64,000 nt of DNA from Chitinimonas prasina (GCF_030160395.1 NZ_BSOG01000001.1:1536022-1600021); one strand, 5' to 3'. Shown: positions 46,761 to 55,701, numbered from the stretch's first letter. Numbers and translations are program-made. Notes: a model not told the origin generated them from the letters alone.

Positions 46761-47913
46761 TCCAAGCTACGCGACCACCCTGTCGCAGGCGGGCAATGCG
46801 CCTTTCTGGCGCGGGCTCAAGCTGAGCGACCATCTATATGCCTTGTTCATCCTGGCGGTGGCCGGGGTGGTGTTCCAGCGTTATCACGCTGCGATGGATG
46901 TCTATGAGCACGCCATTCTGGCGGGCAGCGCGCTGTCGCTTGTCGCGTTGGGCTGGTTCTGGAAGCCGGTGCGGCTGTTCTTTCCGCTGGCGGGCCTGCT
47001 GGCGCTGGGGGCGGTAGCCCTGTATGGCGACGATCTCGGTCGTGGTCAGACTGCGTTCTGGCTCAAGTATGTGCTGGCCAGCCAGTCCGCCGCCATGTGG
47101 ATGTGCGTGCTGTTCTTCCTGGCCACCGCGATCTACTGGGTGGGTTTGCTGCGTCGTTCCAATACGGCCGATGCCATCGCCTCGGGCCTGACCTGGGCGG
47201 CAGCTGGTGCCGCCGTGGTGTGGTTCTTTGTGCGCTGGTACGAGGGCTATCTGATCGGCCCGGATGTAGGCCACGTACCGGTGTCCAATCTGTACGAAGT
47301 CTTCATCATGTTCTGTTTCATCACCGCCATGATGTACCTCTATTACGAGCAGCGCTTTGCCACGCGCCGCATGGGGGCATTTGTGCTGCTGATCATCTCG
47401 GCTGCGGTGGGCTTCATACTCTGGTACACCTTTGACCGCCAGGCGCACGAGATACAGCCGCTGATACCGGCGCTGCAATCGTGGTGGATGAAGATTCATG
47501 TGCCTGCCAACTTTGTCGGCTATGGCGCCTTTGCCATCGCCGCCATGCTGGGGGTGGCGCAGTTGCTGGCCGCGCGCGGCATATTGAAGTCGCATCTGCC
47601 CAGCTACGACATCCTGGGCGAAGTGATGTACAAGGCCATTGCGGTGGGCTTTCTGTTCTTCACCATCGCGACCATTCTGGGCGCCATGTGGGCGGCGGAT
47701 GCCTGGGGTGGTTACTGGAGCTGGGACCCGAAGGAGACCTGGGCGCTGATCGTGTGGCTCAACTATGCAGCCTGGCTGCATGTGCGGCTGGTCAAGGGCT
47801 GGCGGGGCGACATACTGGCCTGGTGGTCGGTGGTTGGCCTGCTGGTGACGACCTTTGCCTTCCTGGGGGTGAACATGTTCCTGTCCGGCCTGCATTCCTA
47901 CGGCACGCTGTAG
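46753..47913 (+). CDS. ccsA: Cytochrome c biogenesis protein CcsA (ResC)
   Basis: 386 aa multi-pass membrane protein, partner of ResB. The tryptophan-rich heme-handling WWD motif appears as WGGYWSWDPKETWALI. Conserved His residues occur in PVSNLYE-adjacent loops, MKIHVPANFVGYG and YAAWLHVRLVKGW. It starts within the end of resB (46753-46760) and the pair is surely cotranscribed. Ends before a clear terminator. Confidence 0.95.
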   Translation: MTNPSYATTLSQAGNAPFWRGLKLSDHLYALFILAVAGVVFQRYHAAMDVYEHAILAGSALSLVALGWFWKPVRLFFPLAGLLALGAVALYGDDLGRGQTAFWLKYVLASQSAAMWMCVLFFLATAIYWVGLLRRSNTADAIASGLTWAAAGAAVVWFFVRWYEGYLIGPDVGHVPVSNLYEVFIMFCFITAMMYLYYEQRFATRRMGAFVLLIISAAVGFILWYTFDRQAHEIQPLIPALQSWWMKIHVPANFVGYGAFAIAAMLGVAQLLAARGILKSHLPSYDILGEVMYKAIAVGFLFFTIATILGAMWAADAWGGYWSWDPKETWALIVWLNYAAWLHVRLVKGWRGDILAWWSVVGLLVTTFAFLGVNMFLSGLHSYGTL

Positions 47914-47995
47914 GCGAAGGCTGCCGTCAGCAAAATAAGCGTTTCGATATATTCGACGCAGCCCACAGGCTTGGGTAAAATTACCTGATTCTAAT

Positions 47996-48030
47996 AAACG
48001 ACCAGTCCATGTACTGGTCGTTTGCCTTTT
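47996..48030 (+). terminator. Rho-independent terminator after ccsA
   Basis: Perfect 11-bp stem AAACGACCAGT/ACTGGTCGTTT with 6-nt loop followed by GCCTTTTC. It overlaps an in-frame ATG (48009) of the next gene, which argues that the next gene starts further on. Confidence 0.8.
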
Positions 48031-48044
48031 CGGGGGAGGGCCGC

Positions 48045-48578
48045 TTGGATTTCCGATTGGAACGCATAGTCGTGCCCTCGCAGGCGCAACTCGATGGCGT
48101 CTATCAGCTTGCCTGTGCGGCGCCCGGCTATTGGCAGTTGACCGAGGGCAAGCGCTCTCCTGGCCGCGAAGCAGTAGCTGCTTGGTTTGATGGCAGTGAC
48201 CTGCCGCCCGGCAAAAGCCTGGGCGAGCAGCATGCCCTGGGGGTATGGGTGGGTGAAGAGCTGGTCGGTATGGCCACCGTCCTGCGGAGCTGGCCCTATC
48301 CAGACCAGGCCATGATCAAGCTACTGCTGCTGTCCGAGCGCTGGCAGGGGCGCGGCCTGGGGCGCAGGATATTTGCCGAGCTGGAGCAGTTGGTGCTGCG
48401 CTGGCCGCGCATCAGTACCCTGCGCATCAGCATCATTGCCAGCAATGCCCCTGCTTTTGCCTTCTGGCGCAAGCTGGGCTTTGCCGAGACCGGCGAGCGT
48501 AAGCGGGAACACGGTTTTCTGGCCGACGCTGTCGTGCTGGAAAAACCGCTGCCTGTGATGGCGCTGGGCTGCTGCTAG
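48045..48578 (+). CDS. GNAT-family N-acetyltransferase (TTG start)
   Basis: 177 aa. The acetyl-CoA-binding motif A is LLLSERWQGRGLGRRIFAEL (Q-x-x-G-x-G), followed by LRISIIASNAPAFAFWRKLG and FAETGERKR, standard GNAT elements. I place the start at the TTG at 48045 because GGGGGAGGG (48032-48040) lies at ideal distance and because the upstream ATG at 48009 is in the loop of a terminator. Substrate unknown. Confidence 0.85.
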   Translation: MDFRLERIVVPSQAQLDGVYQLACAAPGYWQLTEGKRSPGREAVAAWFDGSDLPPGKSLGEQHALGVWVGEELVGMATVLRSWPYPDQAMIKLLLLSERWQGRGLGRRIFAELEQLVLRWPRISTLRISIIASNAPAFAFWRKLGFAETGERKREHGFLADAVVLEKPLPVMALGCC

Positions 48579-48668
48579 CCTGGCGCGCTATGGTATAAGC
48601 CCTGCCTTTGGATGCTTGCAGGCCGTTGCGGCAAGCCTCACCGTCCCTTTCGGAGCCCTGGGCTAGCC

Positions 48669-49562
48669 ATGCCGACTTCCTTTGCCTATCTCGGTGTTGT
48701 CACCGTCTGGTCTACCACTGCCCTGGCCATCAACTGGTCGGTGGCCGGCATGTCCTTCACTGCCGCGCTAGCCGGCCGCATGGCCCTGGGCGCGCTGGCG
48801 GCGGGGCTGCTGATGCTGGTATGGCGCCAGCCTTTGCCGCTGGATGGGGCGTCGCGCCGCACCTACCTGATTGCTGGCGTGGCCATGGCGTCCAGCATGG
48901 CCTGCACCTACTTTGGCGCCCGCTATATCTCCTCTGGCCTGATGGCGGTGCTGTTCGGCCTGTCGCCCTTGATCACGGCCTTGTTTGCCAGCTTGATCAT
49001 TGGTGAGCGCCCTGGCCGTGGGCAGGTGCTGGGCATGTTGCTGGGATTGGCAGGCCTGTGGTGTATCTTCCGCGACCGGGTGAGCCTGGGGCCGGAGGCC
49101 CATTGGGGCATAGCCGGTGGCCTGATGGGCAATGTGCTGCAAGCGCTGGGTGCGGTGCTGACCAAGCGCCACGGCGCGGATACGCCACCCCTGGCGACGG
49201 CAACGGGCGCCTTGACGGTCAGTGCGATACTGACCCTGGCCGGCTGGTGGCTATTGGATGGACAGTGGCCGGCCGCGGCGGGCCTGAAGCAATGGGGGGC
49301 GGTGGTCTACCTGGCGCTGGTGGGATCGGTGCTGGCCATGAGTCTGTACTTTTTGCTGATACAGCGGCTGCCCACCGCCCATGTGGCGCTGATTACCCTG
49401 ATCACCCCGGTAACCGCCTTGTGGCTGGGCCATGTGGCCAATGACGAGGCGGTATCGGCCGGCCTGTTGACGGGCACGGCCCTGATTGTGGTGGGCTTGC
49501 TGGTGCATCAGTTGCCGCTGTGGAAGCTGTGGGCTGAGCGCATGGTCCGCGAGGCAGAATAG
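48669..49562 (+). CDS. DMT-superfamily (EamA) transporter
   Basis: 297 aa from the ATG at 48669. Ten hydrophobic helices in two EamA halves; TYFGARYISSGLMAVLFGLSPLITALFASLI in the first half and LALVGSVLAMSLYFLLIQRLP then HVALITLITPVTALWLG in the second are typical of RhaT/EamA exporters. Substrate cannot be told. Convergent with rsmE, 33 bp between stops. A short inverted repeat GCTTGC/GCAAGC at about 48613-48637 precedes the start. Confidence 0.9.
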   Translation: MPTSFAYLGVVTVWSTTALAINWSVAGMSFTAALAGRMALGALAAGLLMLVWRQPLPLDGASRRTYLIAGVAMASSMACTYFGARYISSGLMAVLFGLSPLITALFASLIIGERPGRGQVLGMLLGLAGLWCIFRDRVSLGPEAHWGIAGGLMGNVLQALGAVLTKRHGADTPPLATATGALTVSAILTLAGWWLLDGQWPAAAGLKQWGAVVYLALVGSVLAMSLYFLLIQRLPTAHVALITLITPVTALWLGHVANDEAVSAGLLTGTALIVVGLLVHQLPLWKLWAERMVREAE

Positions 49563-49595
49563 GCGCTGCTGGCTGCTGCGCTGACCGGTGCGTTG

Positions 49596-50321
49596 CTACT
49601 GAAAGTCGCCATAGCGTGCTTGCAGCAGGGCGGCGATCACCGGGGCCACCGTCTCGGTACGGAACAGCCGTGGGCCCAGTATCAGCGGTGTGAAGCCTGC
49701 GGCGATGGCCATATTGTTCTCGTCGCTTGAGAAGCCGCCTTCGGGACCGATGAGCACCTGGACGCTGCCGGCCTGTGGTGGCAGCTCATGCCATTGCCGG
49801 GCACCGGTGGGTGATAGCAGTAGTTTGAGATCGGCAGCCGGTGCCTGGGTCAGCCAGCTGTCCAGCCTGACCGGCGGCAGGATATGCGGCACGCGGGTGC
49901 GGCCGCATTGCTCGGCGGCAGATTCGGCCACGCCCTGCCAGTGCAATAGGCGTTTTTCCACCCTGTCCTGTGCCAGCTTGTAGCTGCAATAAGCCGACTG
50001 CACGACCTGTATGCAGTTCACGCCCAGTTCTGTCGCTTTTTGTACGGTGTAGTCCATGCGTTCGGCTGCTGACAGCGCCTGTACCAGGGTCAGCTGCAGC
50101 GGCGACTCGCGCTCAGCTGTCTGATGCTGACCGACGGCTACGGTGACATGGCGCTTGCCCATGTCGACAACCTCTGCCTCGAATTCCCCGCCTTGACCAT
50201 TGAACAGCATCAGCGGCTCGCCTGGCTGCAGGCGCAGCACCTGTACATGGCGGGCAGCCTGTTCGGGCAGATTGAGTTGCTGGCCACTGGCAAGCGGCAT
50301 ATCGAGGTAGATACGGGGCAT
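49596..50321 (-). CDS. rsmE: 16S rRNA (uracil1498-N3)-methyltransferase
   Basis: 241 aa SPOUT methyltransferase. N-terminal PUA-like part HVQVLRLQPGEPLMLFNGQG, middle QALSAAERMDYTVQKATELG and the SAM-binding trefoil knot VLIGPEGGFSSDE with LILGPRLFRTETVAPVIAAL. Methylates U1498 of 16S rRNA in the 30S subunit. Confidence 0.96.
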   Translation of the reverse strand: MPRIYLDMPLASGQQLNLPEQAARHVQVLRLQPGEPLMLFNGQGGEFEAEVVDMGKRHVTVAVGQHQTAERESPLQLTLVQALSAAERMDYTVQKATELGVNCIQVVQSAYCSYKLAQDRVEKRLLHWQGVAESAAEQCGRTRVPHILPPVRLDSWLTQAPAADLKLLLSPTGARQWHELPPQAGSVQVLIGPEGGFSSDENNMAIAAGFTPLILGPRLFRTETVAPVIAALLQARYGDFQ

Positions 50322-50355
50322 GAGGCGGTCTTATCGCTAGAGGTTGAGTTAGGGA

Positions 50356-50384
50356 TTATGCCAGCCGCGCGGGCCACCTATAAT
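50356..50384 (+). promoter_or_regulatory. Putative promoter of the redoxin gene
   Basis: Perfect -10 TATAAT (50379-50384) with a weak -35 TTATGC 17 bp upstream (50356-50361), 30 bp before the start codon. Confidence 0.5.
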
Positions 50385-50414
50385 CATGGTTACCCAACTC
50401 CGGATCGTGCAGCC

Positions 50415-50963
50415 ATGGCCAGTGTGACCGCTCCCCTTGTCCAGTTGGGCCTGCCGGCCCCTGATTTCACCTTACCTGGCGTGGACGGACGCAACCATTG
50501 CCTGAGTGAGTTGCGCGGGCACAATGGCCTGCTGGTGATGTTCATCTGCAACCATTGTCCTTACGTCAAGGCCATACGCGAGGCGCTGGTGGAGACCTGC
50601 CGTGAGCTGGAGAGTTACGGTATCAAGAGCGTGGCCATCAGTGCCAACGACCCTGCCCAGTACCCAGAGGACGACTTTGAACATATGAAGGCCTATGCCC
50701 GGGCCTATGGCTTCGGCTTTCCCTACCTGTATGACGAGAGCCAGGCCGTGGCGCGGGCATTTGGAGCGGTGTGCACGCCGGACTTCTTTGGCTACAACAG
50801 CGAGCTGCTGCTGCAGTACCGGGGCCGCTTCGATGCCTCGGGCAGGCATGCGGCGCATGGTGCCCAGCGGGAGCTGTTCGAGGCCATGAAGCAAGTTGCC
50901 ATGATGGGGGATGGGCCGCTGGAGCAGAAGCCCAGCATAGGCTGTGCGATCAAATGGCGGTGA
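50415..50963 (+). CDS. Thioredoxin-fold AhpC/TSA-like redoxin
   Basis: 182 aa from the ATG at 50415, no signal peptide. The thioredoxin fold begins LGLPAPDFTLPGVDG; the active-site region is FICNHCPYVKAIREAL with a CNHC pair. AVCTPDFFGYNSELLLQYRGRFD is typical of the redoxin group of cytosolic thioredoxin-family proteins. Role probably in peroxide or disulfide reduction; partner unknown. Upstream open frame to 50124 is not family-like and overlaps rsmE. Confidence 0.9.
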   Translation: MASVTAPLVQLGLPAPDFTLPGVDGRNHCLSELRGHNGLLVMFICNHCPYVKAIREALVETCRELESYGIKSVAISANDPAQYPEDDFEHMKAYARAYGFGFPYLYDESQAVARAFGAVCTPDFFGYNSELLLQYRGRFDASGRHAAHGAQRELFEAMKQVAMMGDGPLEQKPSIGCAIKWR

Positions 50964-50978
50964 CGATGTTGCGGCGCA

Positions 50979-51020
50979 GCGATGAATAAATTCATCGTAA
51001 GTGGTGAATTTATTCATCGC
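50979..51020. promoter_or_regulatory. Perfect 16-bp inverted repeat before gabT
   Basis: Arms GCGATGAATAAATTCA (50979-50994) and its complement (51005-51020), 10-nt spacer. The left arm extends into a near-palindrome GATGAATAAATTCATC by itself. AT-rich in a GC-rich context, 50 bp before gabT. May be a transcription-factor site controlling gabTD, or a terminator of the redoxin gene (TTAT follows). Confidence 0.75.
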
Positions 51021-51070
51021 TTATGATTAAATTCGCATCACGTCACCCCTGTGCCACAAGGAATTCCATC

Positions 51071-52339
51071 ATGTCCAAGAATGCTGATCTCCACGCTCGT
51101 CGACTCGCTGCTACGCCCCGTGGCGTCGGTGTGCTGGGGGATTTCTTTATCGAGCGCGCCGAGAACAGCCTGATATGGGATGTGGAAGGCCGCCGCTTCA
51201 TTGATTTTGCCGCCGGTATCGCCGTGCTGAACACCGGTCACCGCCATCCCAAGATCACTGCTGCCGTGAAGGCGCAAGTGGATGCCTATAGCCACACCTG
51301 TTATCAGGTTGTGCCCTATGAGAGCTATGTGAAGCTGGCTGAGAAGCTCAACGAGATTGTGCCTGTGCACGGCCCCAAGAAGACCGCTTTCTTCACCAGT
51401 GGCGCCGAGGCAGTGGAAAACGCCATCAAGATTGCCCGTGCCGCCACAGGCCGCAGCGGTGTGATTGCCTTCTCCGGCGCCTTCCATGGCCGCACCATGA
51501 TGGGCATGGCGCTGACCGGCAAGGTCAACCCCTACAAGCTGAACTTCGGCCCCATGCCGGCGGATGTGTACCATGCCCCTTTCCCGGTGCCGCTGCACGG
51601 CGTGACTTCGGCTGACTCGATCAAGGCCCTGCAGACCCTGTTCAAGGCGGATATTGATCCCAAGCGCGTAGCTGCCATCATCCTGGAGCCTGTGCAGGGC
51701 GAAGGGGGCTTCTATGTGGCGCCCACCGAGTTCATGGTCGAACTGCGCAAGATTTGCGACGAGCACGGCATCCTGCTGATTGCTGACGAGATACAGACCG
51801 GTTTTGCCCGTACCGGCAAGACCTTCGCCATGGAGCACCACGCGGTCAAGGCCGACCTGATGACCATGGCCAAGAGTCTGGCTGGTGGTTTCCCCCTGTC
51901 GGCCGTGACCGGCCGAGCCGATCTGATGGATGCGCCTGCACCCGGTGGCCTGGGCGGTACCTATGCCGGCAACCCGCTGGCGGTGACGGCTGCGCTGGCC
52001 GTACTTGAGGTGATTGCCGAGGAGAAGCTGAACGAGCGCGCTCAGCGCCTGGGTGCTGCGCTGATGGAGAAGCTCAACAGCCTCAAGTCTGCCGTGCCCC
52101 AGATTGCCGATGTGCGCGGCCTAGGCTTTATGGTGGCGGTGGAGTTCAACAAGGCTGGCAGCGACGAGCCCGATGCGGACTTTGCCAAGAAGGTCCAGAC
52201 CGAAGCCATGAAGCGGGGGCTGATCCTGCTGACCTGTGGCGTGTACTCGAATGTGATCCGCTTCCTGGCGCCCATCACCATTGAGGACGACACTTTTGCC
52301 GAGGCATTGACCGTGCTGGAAGCGGCACTCAAGGCCTAA
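51071..52339 (+). CDS. gabT: 4-aminobutyrate aminotransferase
   Basis: 422 aa from the ATG at 51071 (AAGGAATTCC upstream); E. coli GabT has 426. PLP-dependent class III aminotransferase converting GABA and 2-oxoglutarate to succinate semialdehyde and glutamate. FTSGAEAVENAIKIARAATG, FSGAFHGRTMMGMALTG, LIADEIQTGFARTGK and the PLP lysine near residue 267 (MAKSLAGGFPLSAV) are all present, with GGTYAGNPLA after it. Cytoplasmic, coupled to gabD downstream. Confidence 0.95.
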   Translation: MSKNADLHARRLAATPRGVGVLGDFFIERAENSLIWDVEGRRFIDFAAGIAVLNTGHRHPKITAAVKAQVDAYSHTCYQVVPYESYVKLAEKLNEIVPVHGPKKTAFFTSGAEAVENAIKIARAATGRSGVIAFSGAFHGRTMMGMALTGKVNPYKLNFGPMPADVYHAPFPVPLHGVTSADSIKALQTLFKADIDPKRVAAIILEPVQGEGGFYVAPTEFMVELRKICDEHGILLIADEIQTGFARTGKTFAMEHHAVKADLMTMAKSLAGGFPLSAVTGRADLMDAPAPGGLGGTYAGNPLAVTAALAVLEVIAEEKLNERAQRLGAALMEKLNSLKSAVPQIADVRGLGFMVAVEFNKAGSDEPDADFAKKVQTEAMKRGLILLTCGVYSNVIRFLAPITIEDDTFAEALTVLEAALKA

Positions 52340-52362
52340 GCTTTCCCCCGTAGTCCGGAACG

Positions 52363-52396
52363 CGAAGGCCCCCGGGCGAGCCCCGTGGGGCCTTCG
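52363..52396. promoter_or_regulatory. Hairpin in the gabT-gabD gap
   Basis: 10-bp stem CGAAGGCCCC/GGGGCCTTCG with a 14-nt loop, 23 bp after gabT and 24 bp before gabD. No U-tract; may set gabT:gabD ratio or stabilise mRNA. Confidence 0.6.
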
Positions 52397-52420
52397 TGCC
52401 ATCTTGCGTTGGAGATCGAC

Positions 52421-53875
52421 ATGCTGAACCTGAAAGACCCGAGCCTGCTCAAGCAGCAGTGTTATATCGACGGCCAGTGGCTGGACGCGGACTCCGGCGA
52501 GAAGATCGCCGTGAACAATCCGGCCACCGGCGAGATCATTGCGCATGTGCCCAAGATGGGGACGGCCGAGACCCGCCGCGCCATCGAGGCTGCGGAGCGC
52601 GCCTGGCCGGCCTGGAAGGCCAAGAGTGCCAAGGAGCGTTCCACCCTGCTGCGCAAGCTGTATGAGCTGATGCTGGCCAATCAGGATGATCTGGCGGTGA
52701 TCCTGACGACCGAGCAGGGTAAGCCGCTGGCCGAGGCCAAGGGCGAGATTGCTTATGCGGCGTCATTCTTCGAGTGGTTTGCCGAGGAGGCCAAGCGGGT
52801 CTACGGCGAAACCATTCCCTCGCCCTGGGCCGATAAGCGCTTGTTGGCAATCAAGCAACCCATAGGCGTGACGGCAGCGGTGACGCCGTGGAACTTCCCT
52901 TCGGCCATGATTACCCGCAAGGCCGGCCCTGCCCTGGCGGCGGGCTGCCCCATGGTGATCAAGCCGGCGACCCAGACGCCGCTGTCGGCCTTGGCCATGG
53001 CAGAACTGGCCCATCGGGCCGGTATTCCAGCGGGGGTATTCAGCGTGCTGACCGGTTCGGCCAAGGAGATAGGCGGCGAGATGACGGCCAGCCCCATCGT
53101 GCGCAAGCTGAGCTTTACCGGCTCGACCGAAATCGGCCGCGAGCTGATGGCTGCCTGTGCGCCAACTATCAAGAAGGTGTCGCTGGAGCTGGGCGGCAAT
53201 GCGCCGTTCATCGTGTTTGACGATGCTGACCTGGATGCGGCGGTGGAGGGGGCGATTGCTTCCAAGTATCGCAATGCCGGTCAGACTTGCGTTTGCGCTA
53301 ACCGCCTGTATGTGCAGGCCGGTGTGTACGAGGCGTTTGCCGAGAAGCTGGCGGCAGCCGTGGCCAAGCTCAAGGTCGGCAATGGCCTGGAGGCCGGGGT
53401 GACGCAAGGGCCCATGATAGACATGAAGGCGGTGGAGAAGGTCGAAGAGCATATCGCCGATGCGCTGGCCAAGGGTGGCAAGTTGGTGGCGGGCGGTAAG
53501 CGCCATGCGCTGGGCCAAAGTTTCTTTGAGCCCACCATCGTCAGCCATGTGACGGCCGATATGAAGGTTGCGCGTGAGGAGACCTTTGGCCCACTGGCGC
53601 CACTGTTCAAATTCGAGACTGAACAAGAGGTGATCGAACGAGCCAATGATACCGAGTTTGGTCTGGCGGCCTACTTCTATTCGCGCGATCTGGGCCGGGT
53701 TTTCCGGGTGGCCGAGGCGCTGGAGTACGGCATGGTGGGCGCCAATGCCGGCTTGATCTCGACCGAGGTGGCGCCGTTTGGCGGCGTCAAACAATCCGGT
53801 TTGGGGCGTGAAGGTTCCCGTCACGGTATGGAAGATTACCTGGAAGTGAAATATCTCTGCCTTGCAGGAATTTAA
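52421..53875 (+). CDS. gabD: Succinate-semialdehyde dehydrogenase (NADP+)
   Basis: 484 aa (E. coli GabD has 482), start fixed by GGAG at 52411-52414. Oxidises succinate semialdehyde to succinate, completing GABA degradation. VTPWNFPSAMITRKAGPALA (substrate/NADP block), FTGSTEIGR, catalytic Glu in SLELGGNAPFIV (about 255) and catalytic Cys in GQTCVCANR (about 288) are intact; PFGGVKQSGLGREGSRHG near the end is typical. Followed by a strong terminator. Confidence 0.96.
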   Translation: MLNLKDPSLLKQQCYIDGQWLDADSGEKIAVNNPATGEIIAHVPKMGTAETRRAIEAAERAWPAWKAKSAKERSTLLRKLYELMLANQDDLAVILTTEQGKPLAEAKGEIAYAASFFEWFAEEAKRVYGETIPSPWADKRLLAIKQPIGVTAAVTPWNFPSAMITRKAGPALAAGCPMVIKPATQTPLSALAMAELAHRAGIPAGVFSVLTGSAKEIGGEMTASPIVRKLSFTGSTEIGRELMAACAPTIKKVSLELGGNAPFIVFDDADLDAAVEGAIASKYRNAGQTCVCANRLYVQAGVYEAFAEKLAAAVAKLKVGNGLEAGVTQGPMIDMKAVEKVEEHIADALAKGGKLVAGGKRHALGQSFFEPTIVSHVTADMKVAREETFGPLAPLFKFETEQEVIERANDTEFGLAAYFYSRDLGRVFRVAEALEYGMVGANAGLISTEVAPFGGVKQSGLGREGSRHGMEDYLEVKYLCLAGI

Positions 53876-53939
53876 TTTTCAGTCTAAGATTTGTTCAATC
53901 GTACTAGATTTGTAGTACGAACCATTTCCTCCTCCTCTT

Positions 53940-53976
53940 CCCGCCAGTGGCCCTTGGGTCGGCGGGATTTTTTTTG
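53940..53976 (+). terminator. Rho-independent terminator of gabD
   Basis: Stem CCCGCC/GGCGGG with 15-nt loop followed by ATTTTTTTT. Confidence 0.88.
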
Positions 53977-54037
53977 CTTTTACCCGAATCGGGTGTTTGA
54001 GGGCGAGCAGGGGTAGTGTTGGAGTGGGGTGCAAAAT

Positions 54038-54071
54038 AAAAAAAGCCGATGCGAGCGCATCGGCTTTTTTT
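54038..54071. terminator. Bidirectional terminator after tRNA-Pro
   Basis: 8-bp stem GCCGATGC/GCATCGGC, loop GAGC, flanked by seven A and seven T. Ends the tRNA transcript on the minus strand and also works on the plus strand. Confidence 0.92.
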
Positions 54072-54077
54072 GATACC

Positions 54078-54154
54078 TGGTCGGGGTGAGAGGATTCGAA
54101 CCTCCGGCCTCTACGTCCCGAACGTAGCGCTCTACCAGGCTAAGCTACACCCCG
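54078..54154 (-). tRNA. tRNA-Pro (anticodon CGG)
   Basis: 77 nt including an encoded 3' CCA. Acceptor stem CGGGGTG/CACCCCG with discriminator A, D-arm AGCTTAGCCTGGTAGAGC, anticodon loop TTCGGGA in a CTACG/CGTAG stem, and T-arm with GGTTCGAATCC. The anticodon CGG reads CCG proline codons, which are frequent in this GC-rich genome. Confidence 0.97.
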
Positions 54155-54213
54155 AGTGAGTCGCGCATTATGGCGATGCAGGCGCGGTCTGTAAAGACCT
54201 GGGCGGCGGGCAA

Positions 54214-55182
54214 TCAGCTGCTGCGTTCCACGGCAACGTCGGCCAGTGCGCGCAGTGCCTGGGTGGCAGGGTTGTCATCCAGGCCGGCGATGGCTTCCAG
54301 TGCTAGTGCGGCCTCGGCGCGGGCGGCAAGCATGGTGGCTGCCAGTGCGCCGCTGTCTTGTACCGCTGCCAGTACGGCGGGGAAGTTGTCGCGCTGGGCG
54401 TGGATGATGGCGGTGCGAACTACATCGGCCTGTTCGGCGGTACCCAGGCGCATGGTGTGGATCAGCGGCAGGGTGCACTTGCCCTCGGCCAGGTCGTCCC
54501 CCAGGTTCTTGCCGATCTCGCCCGCATCGCCCGAGTAGTCGAGCACGTCATCGACGATCTGGAAGGCGGTGCCCAGATGCATGCCATAGCGTGCCATGGC
54601 GTCCTCGGTAGCGGCGTCCGACTTGGCCAGCAAGGCGCCCAGGCGTGCGGCGGCCTCGAACAGCTTGGCGGTCTTGTAGCGGATGACCTTGAGATAGGCG
54701 GCTTCATCGAGATCGGCATCGCCGATATTCATCAGCTGCAGCACCTCGCCCTCGGCGATGACATTGGTGGCATCTGCCAGTACCTGCATTACCCGCATGT
54801 CGTTGACGCCGACCATCATCTGGAAGGCGCGCGAGTATAGGAAGTCGCCCACCAGCACGCTGGCGGCATTGCCGAACAGGGCGTTGGCGGTGTCGCGGCC
54901 GCGGCGTAGGCTGGACTCGTCGACGACGTCGTCGTGCAAGAGCGTGGCGGTATGGATGAACTCCACCACGGCGGCCAGTTCGCGATGGTGCTGCCCCTGG
55001 TAGCCCAGGGCGCCAGCGGAGAGCAGGGCCAGGGCGGGGCGCAGGCGTTTGCCGCCGGAGGAGACAATGTACTCGGCGACCTGACGTACCAGGATGACCT
55101 CGGAATGCAGGCGCTCGCGGATGATCTGATCCACCGCCTGCATATCGGCAGCGATGACGGATTTGACGAATTCTATGGACAC
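54214..55182 (-). CDS. ispB: Octaprenyl diphosphate synthase (polyprenyl side chain of ubiquinone)
   Basis: 322 aa from the GTG at 55182 (E. coli IspB has 323); the frame is open upstream to 55317 but that part is unrelated to the family. Makes the long isoprenoid chain of quinones in the cytoplasm. First Asp-rich motif LLHDDVVDESSLRRG, second FQIVDDVLDYSG, GGKRLRPALALLS and KTAKLFEAAARLGALL are all present. Divergent from rplU, whose promoter lies just beyond. Start uncertain by a few codons (no clear SD). Confidence 0.95.
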   Translation of the reverse strand: MSIEFVKSVIAADMQAVDQIIRERLHSEVILVRQVAEYIVSSGGKRLRPALALLSAGALGYQGQHHRELAAVVEFIHTATLLHDDVVDESSLRRGRDTANALFGNAASVLVGDFLYSRAFQMMVGVNDMRVMQVLADATNVIAEGEVLQLMNIGDADLDEAAYLKVIRYKTAKLFEAAARLGALLAKSDAATEDAMARYGMHLGTAFQIVDDVLDYSGDAGEIGKNLGDDLAEGKCTLPLIHTMRLGTAEQADVVRTAIIHAQRDNFPAVLAAVQDSGALAATMLAARAEAALALEAIAGLDDNPATQALRALADVAVERSS

Positions 55183-55309
55183 GATGGGCTTACTGCCGGC
55201 GGAGACCAAAACCGCACGATTATAGCCGAGCGGGGGGCGGGGCGTTGGCCGTAGTGCGGCTAGTGGTGTGGCTGTGGTGCCGGGATATGCACTGCAAGTC
55301 AATGAATAC

Positions 55310-55338
55310 TTGACCAAAATCGCTGGCTTGCGTATATT
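55310..55338 (+). promoter_or_regulatory. Sigma70 promoter of rplU-rpmA-obgE
   Basis: -35 TTGACC (55310-55315), 17-bp spacer, -10 TATATT (55333-55338), start about 55345, 45 nt before the rplU ATG. Near consensus, as expected for ribosomal proteins. Confidence 0.88.
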
Positions 55339-55389
55339 GCGCGGCTCCCTGCGTCCTGCGCGGGGAGTTACTATTTAGGAGCCCAGTCT

Positions 55390-55701
55390 ATGTACGCGGT
55401 CGTAAAAACCGGTGGCAAGCAGTACAAAGTTGCCATCGGCGAAAAATTGAAAGTAGAACAGATTGCCGCCGACATCGACGCCCAAATCGTGCTTGAAGAA
55501 GTACTGATGGTGGTGGACGGTGAAGCGGTTTCGGTTGGCACCCCCCTGGTTGCTGGCGCAACGGTCAAGGCTACTGTCGTAGCCCACGGTCGTGGCGAAA
55601 AGGTTCGCATCTTCAAGATGCGTCGCCGTAAGCACTACCAGAAGCGCCAAGGTCATCGTCAGAATTTCACTGAAATTCGCATCGACGCCATCGTCAAGTA
55701 A
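55390..55701 (+). CDS. rplU: 50S ribosomal protein L21
   Basis: 103 aa, same as E. coli. [20 protein letters not shown] is the invariant start and [20 protein letters not shown] the rRNA-binding end. Preceded by AGGAG (55376-55380). First gene of the L21-L27-Obg operon. Confidence 0.98.
   Translation: MYAVVKTGGKQYKVAIGEKLKVEQIAADIDAQIVLEEVLMVVDGEAVSVGTPLVAGATVKATVVAHGRGEKVRIFKMRRRKHYQKRQGHRQNFTEIRIDAIVK

Noticed and set aside
50124..50414. Long N-terminal extension of the redoxin from an upstream ATG
   Set aside because: It overlaps rsmE on the opposite strand and ignores a TATAAT at 50379; the family starts at about 50415.
53901..53918. Short inverted repeat GTACTA/TAGTAC after gabD
   Set aside because: Only 6 bp and just upstream of the real terminator; probably chance.
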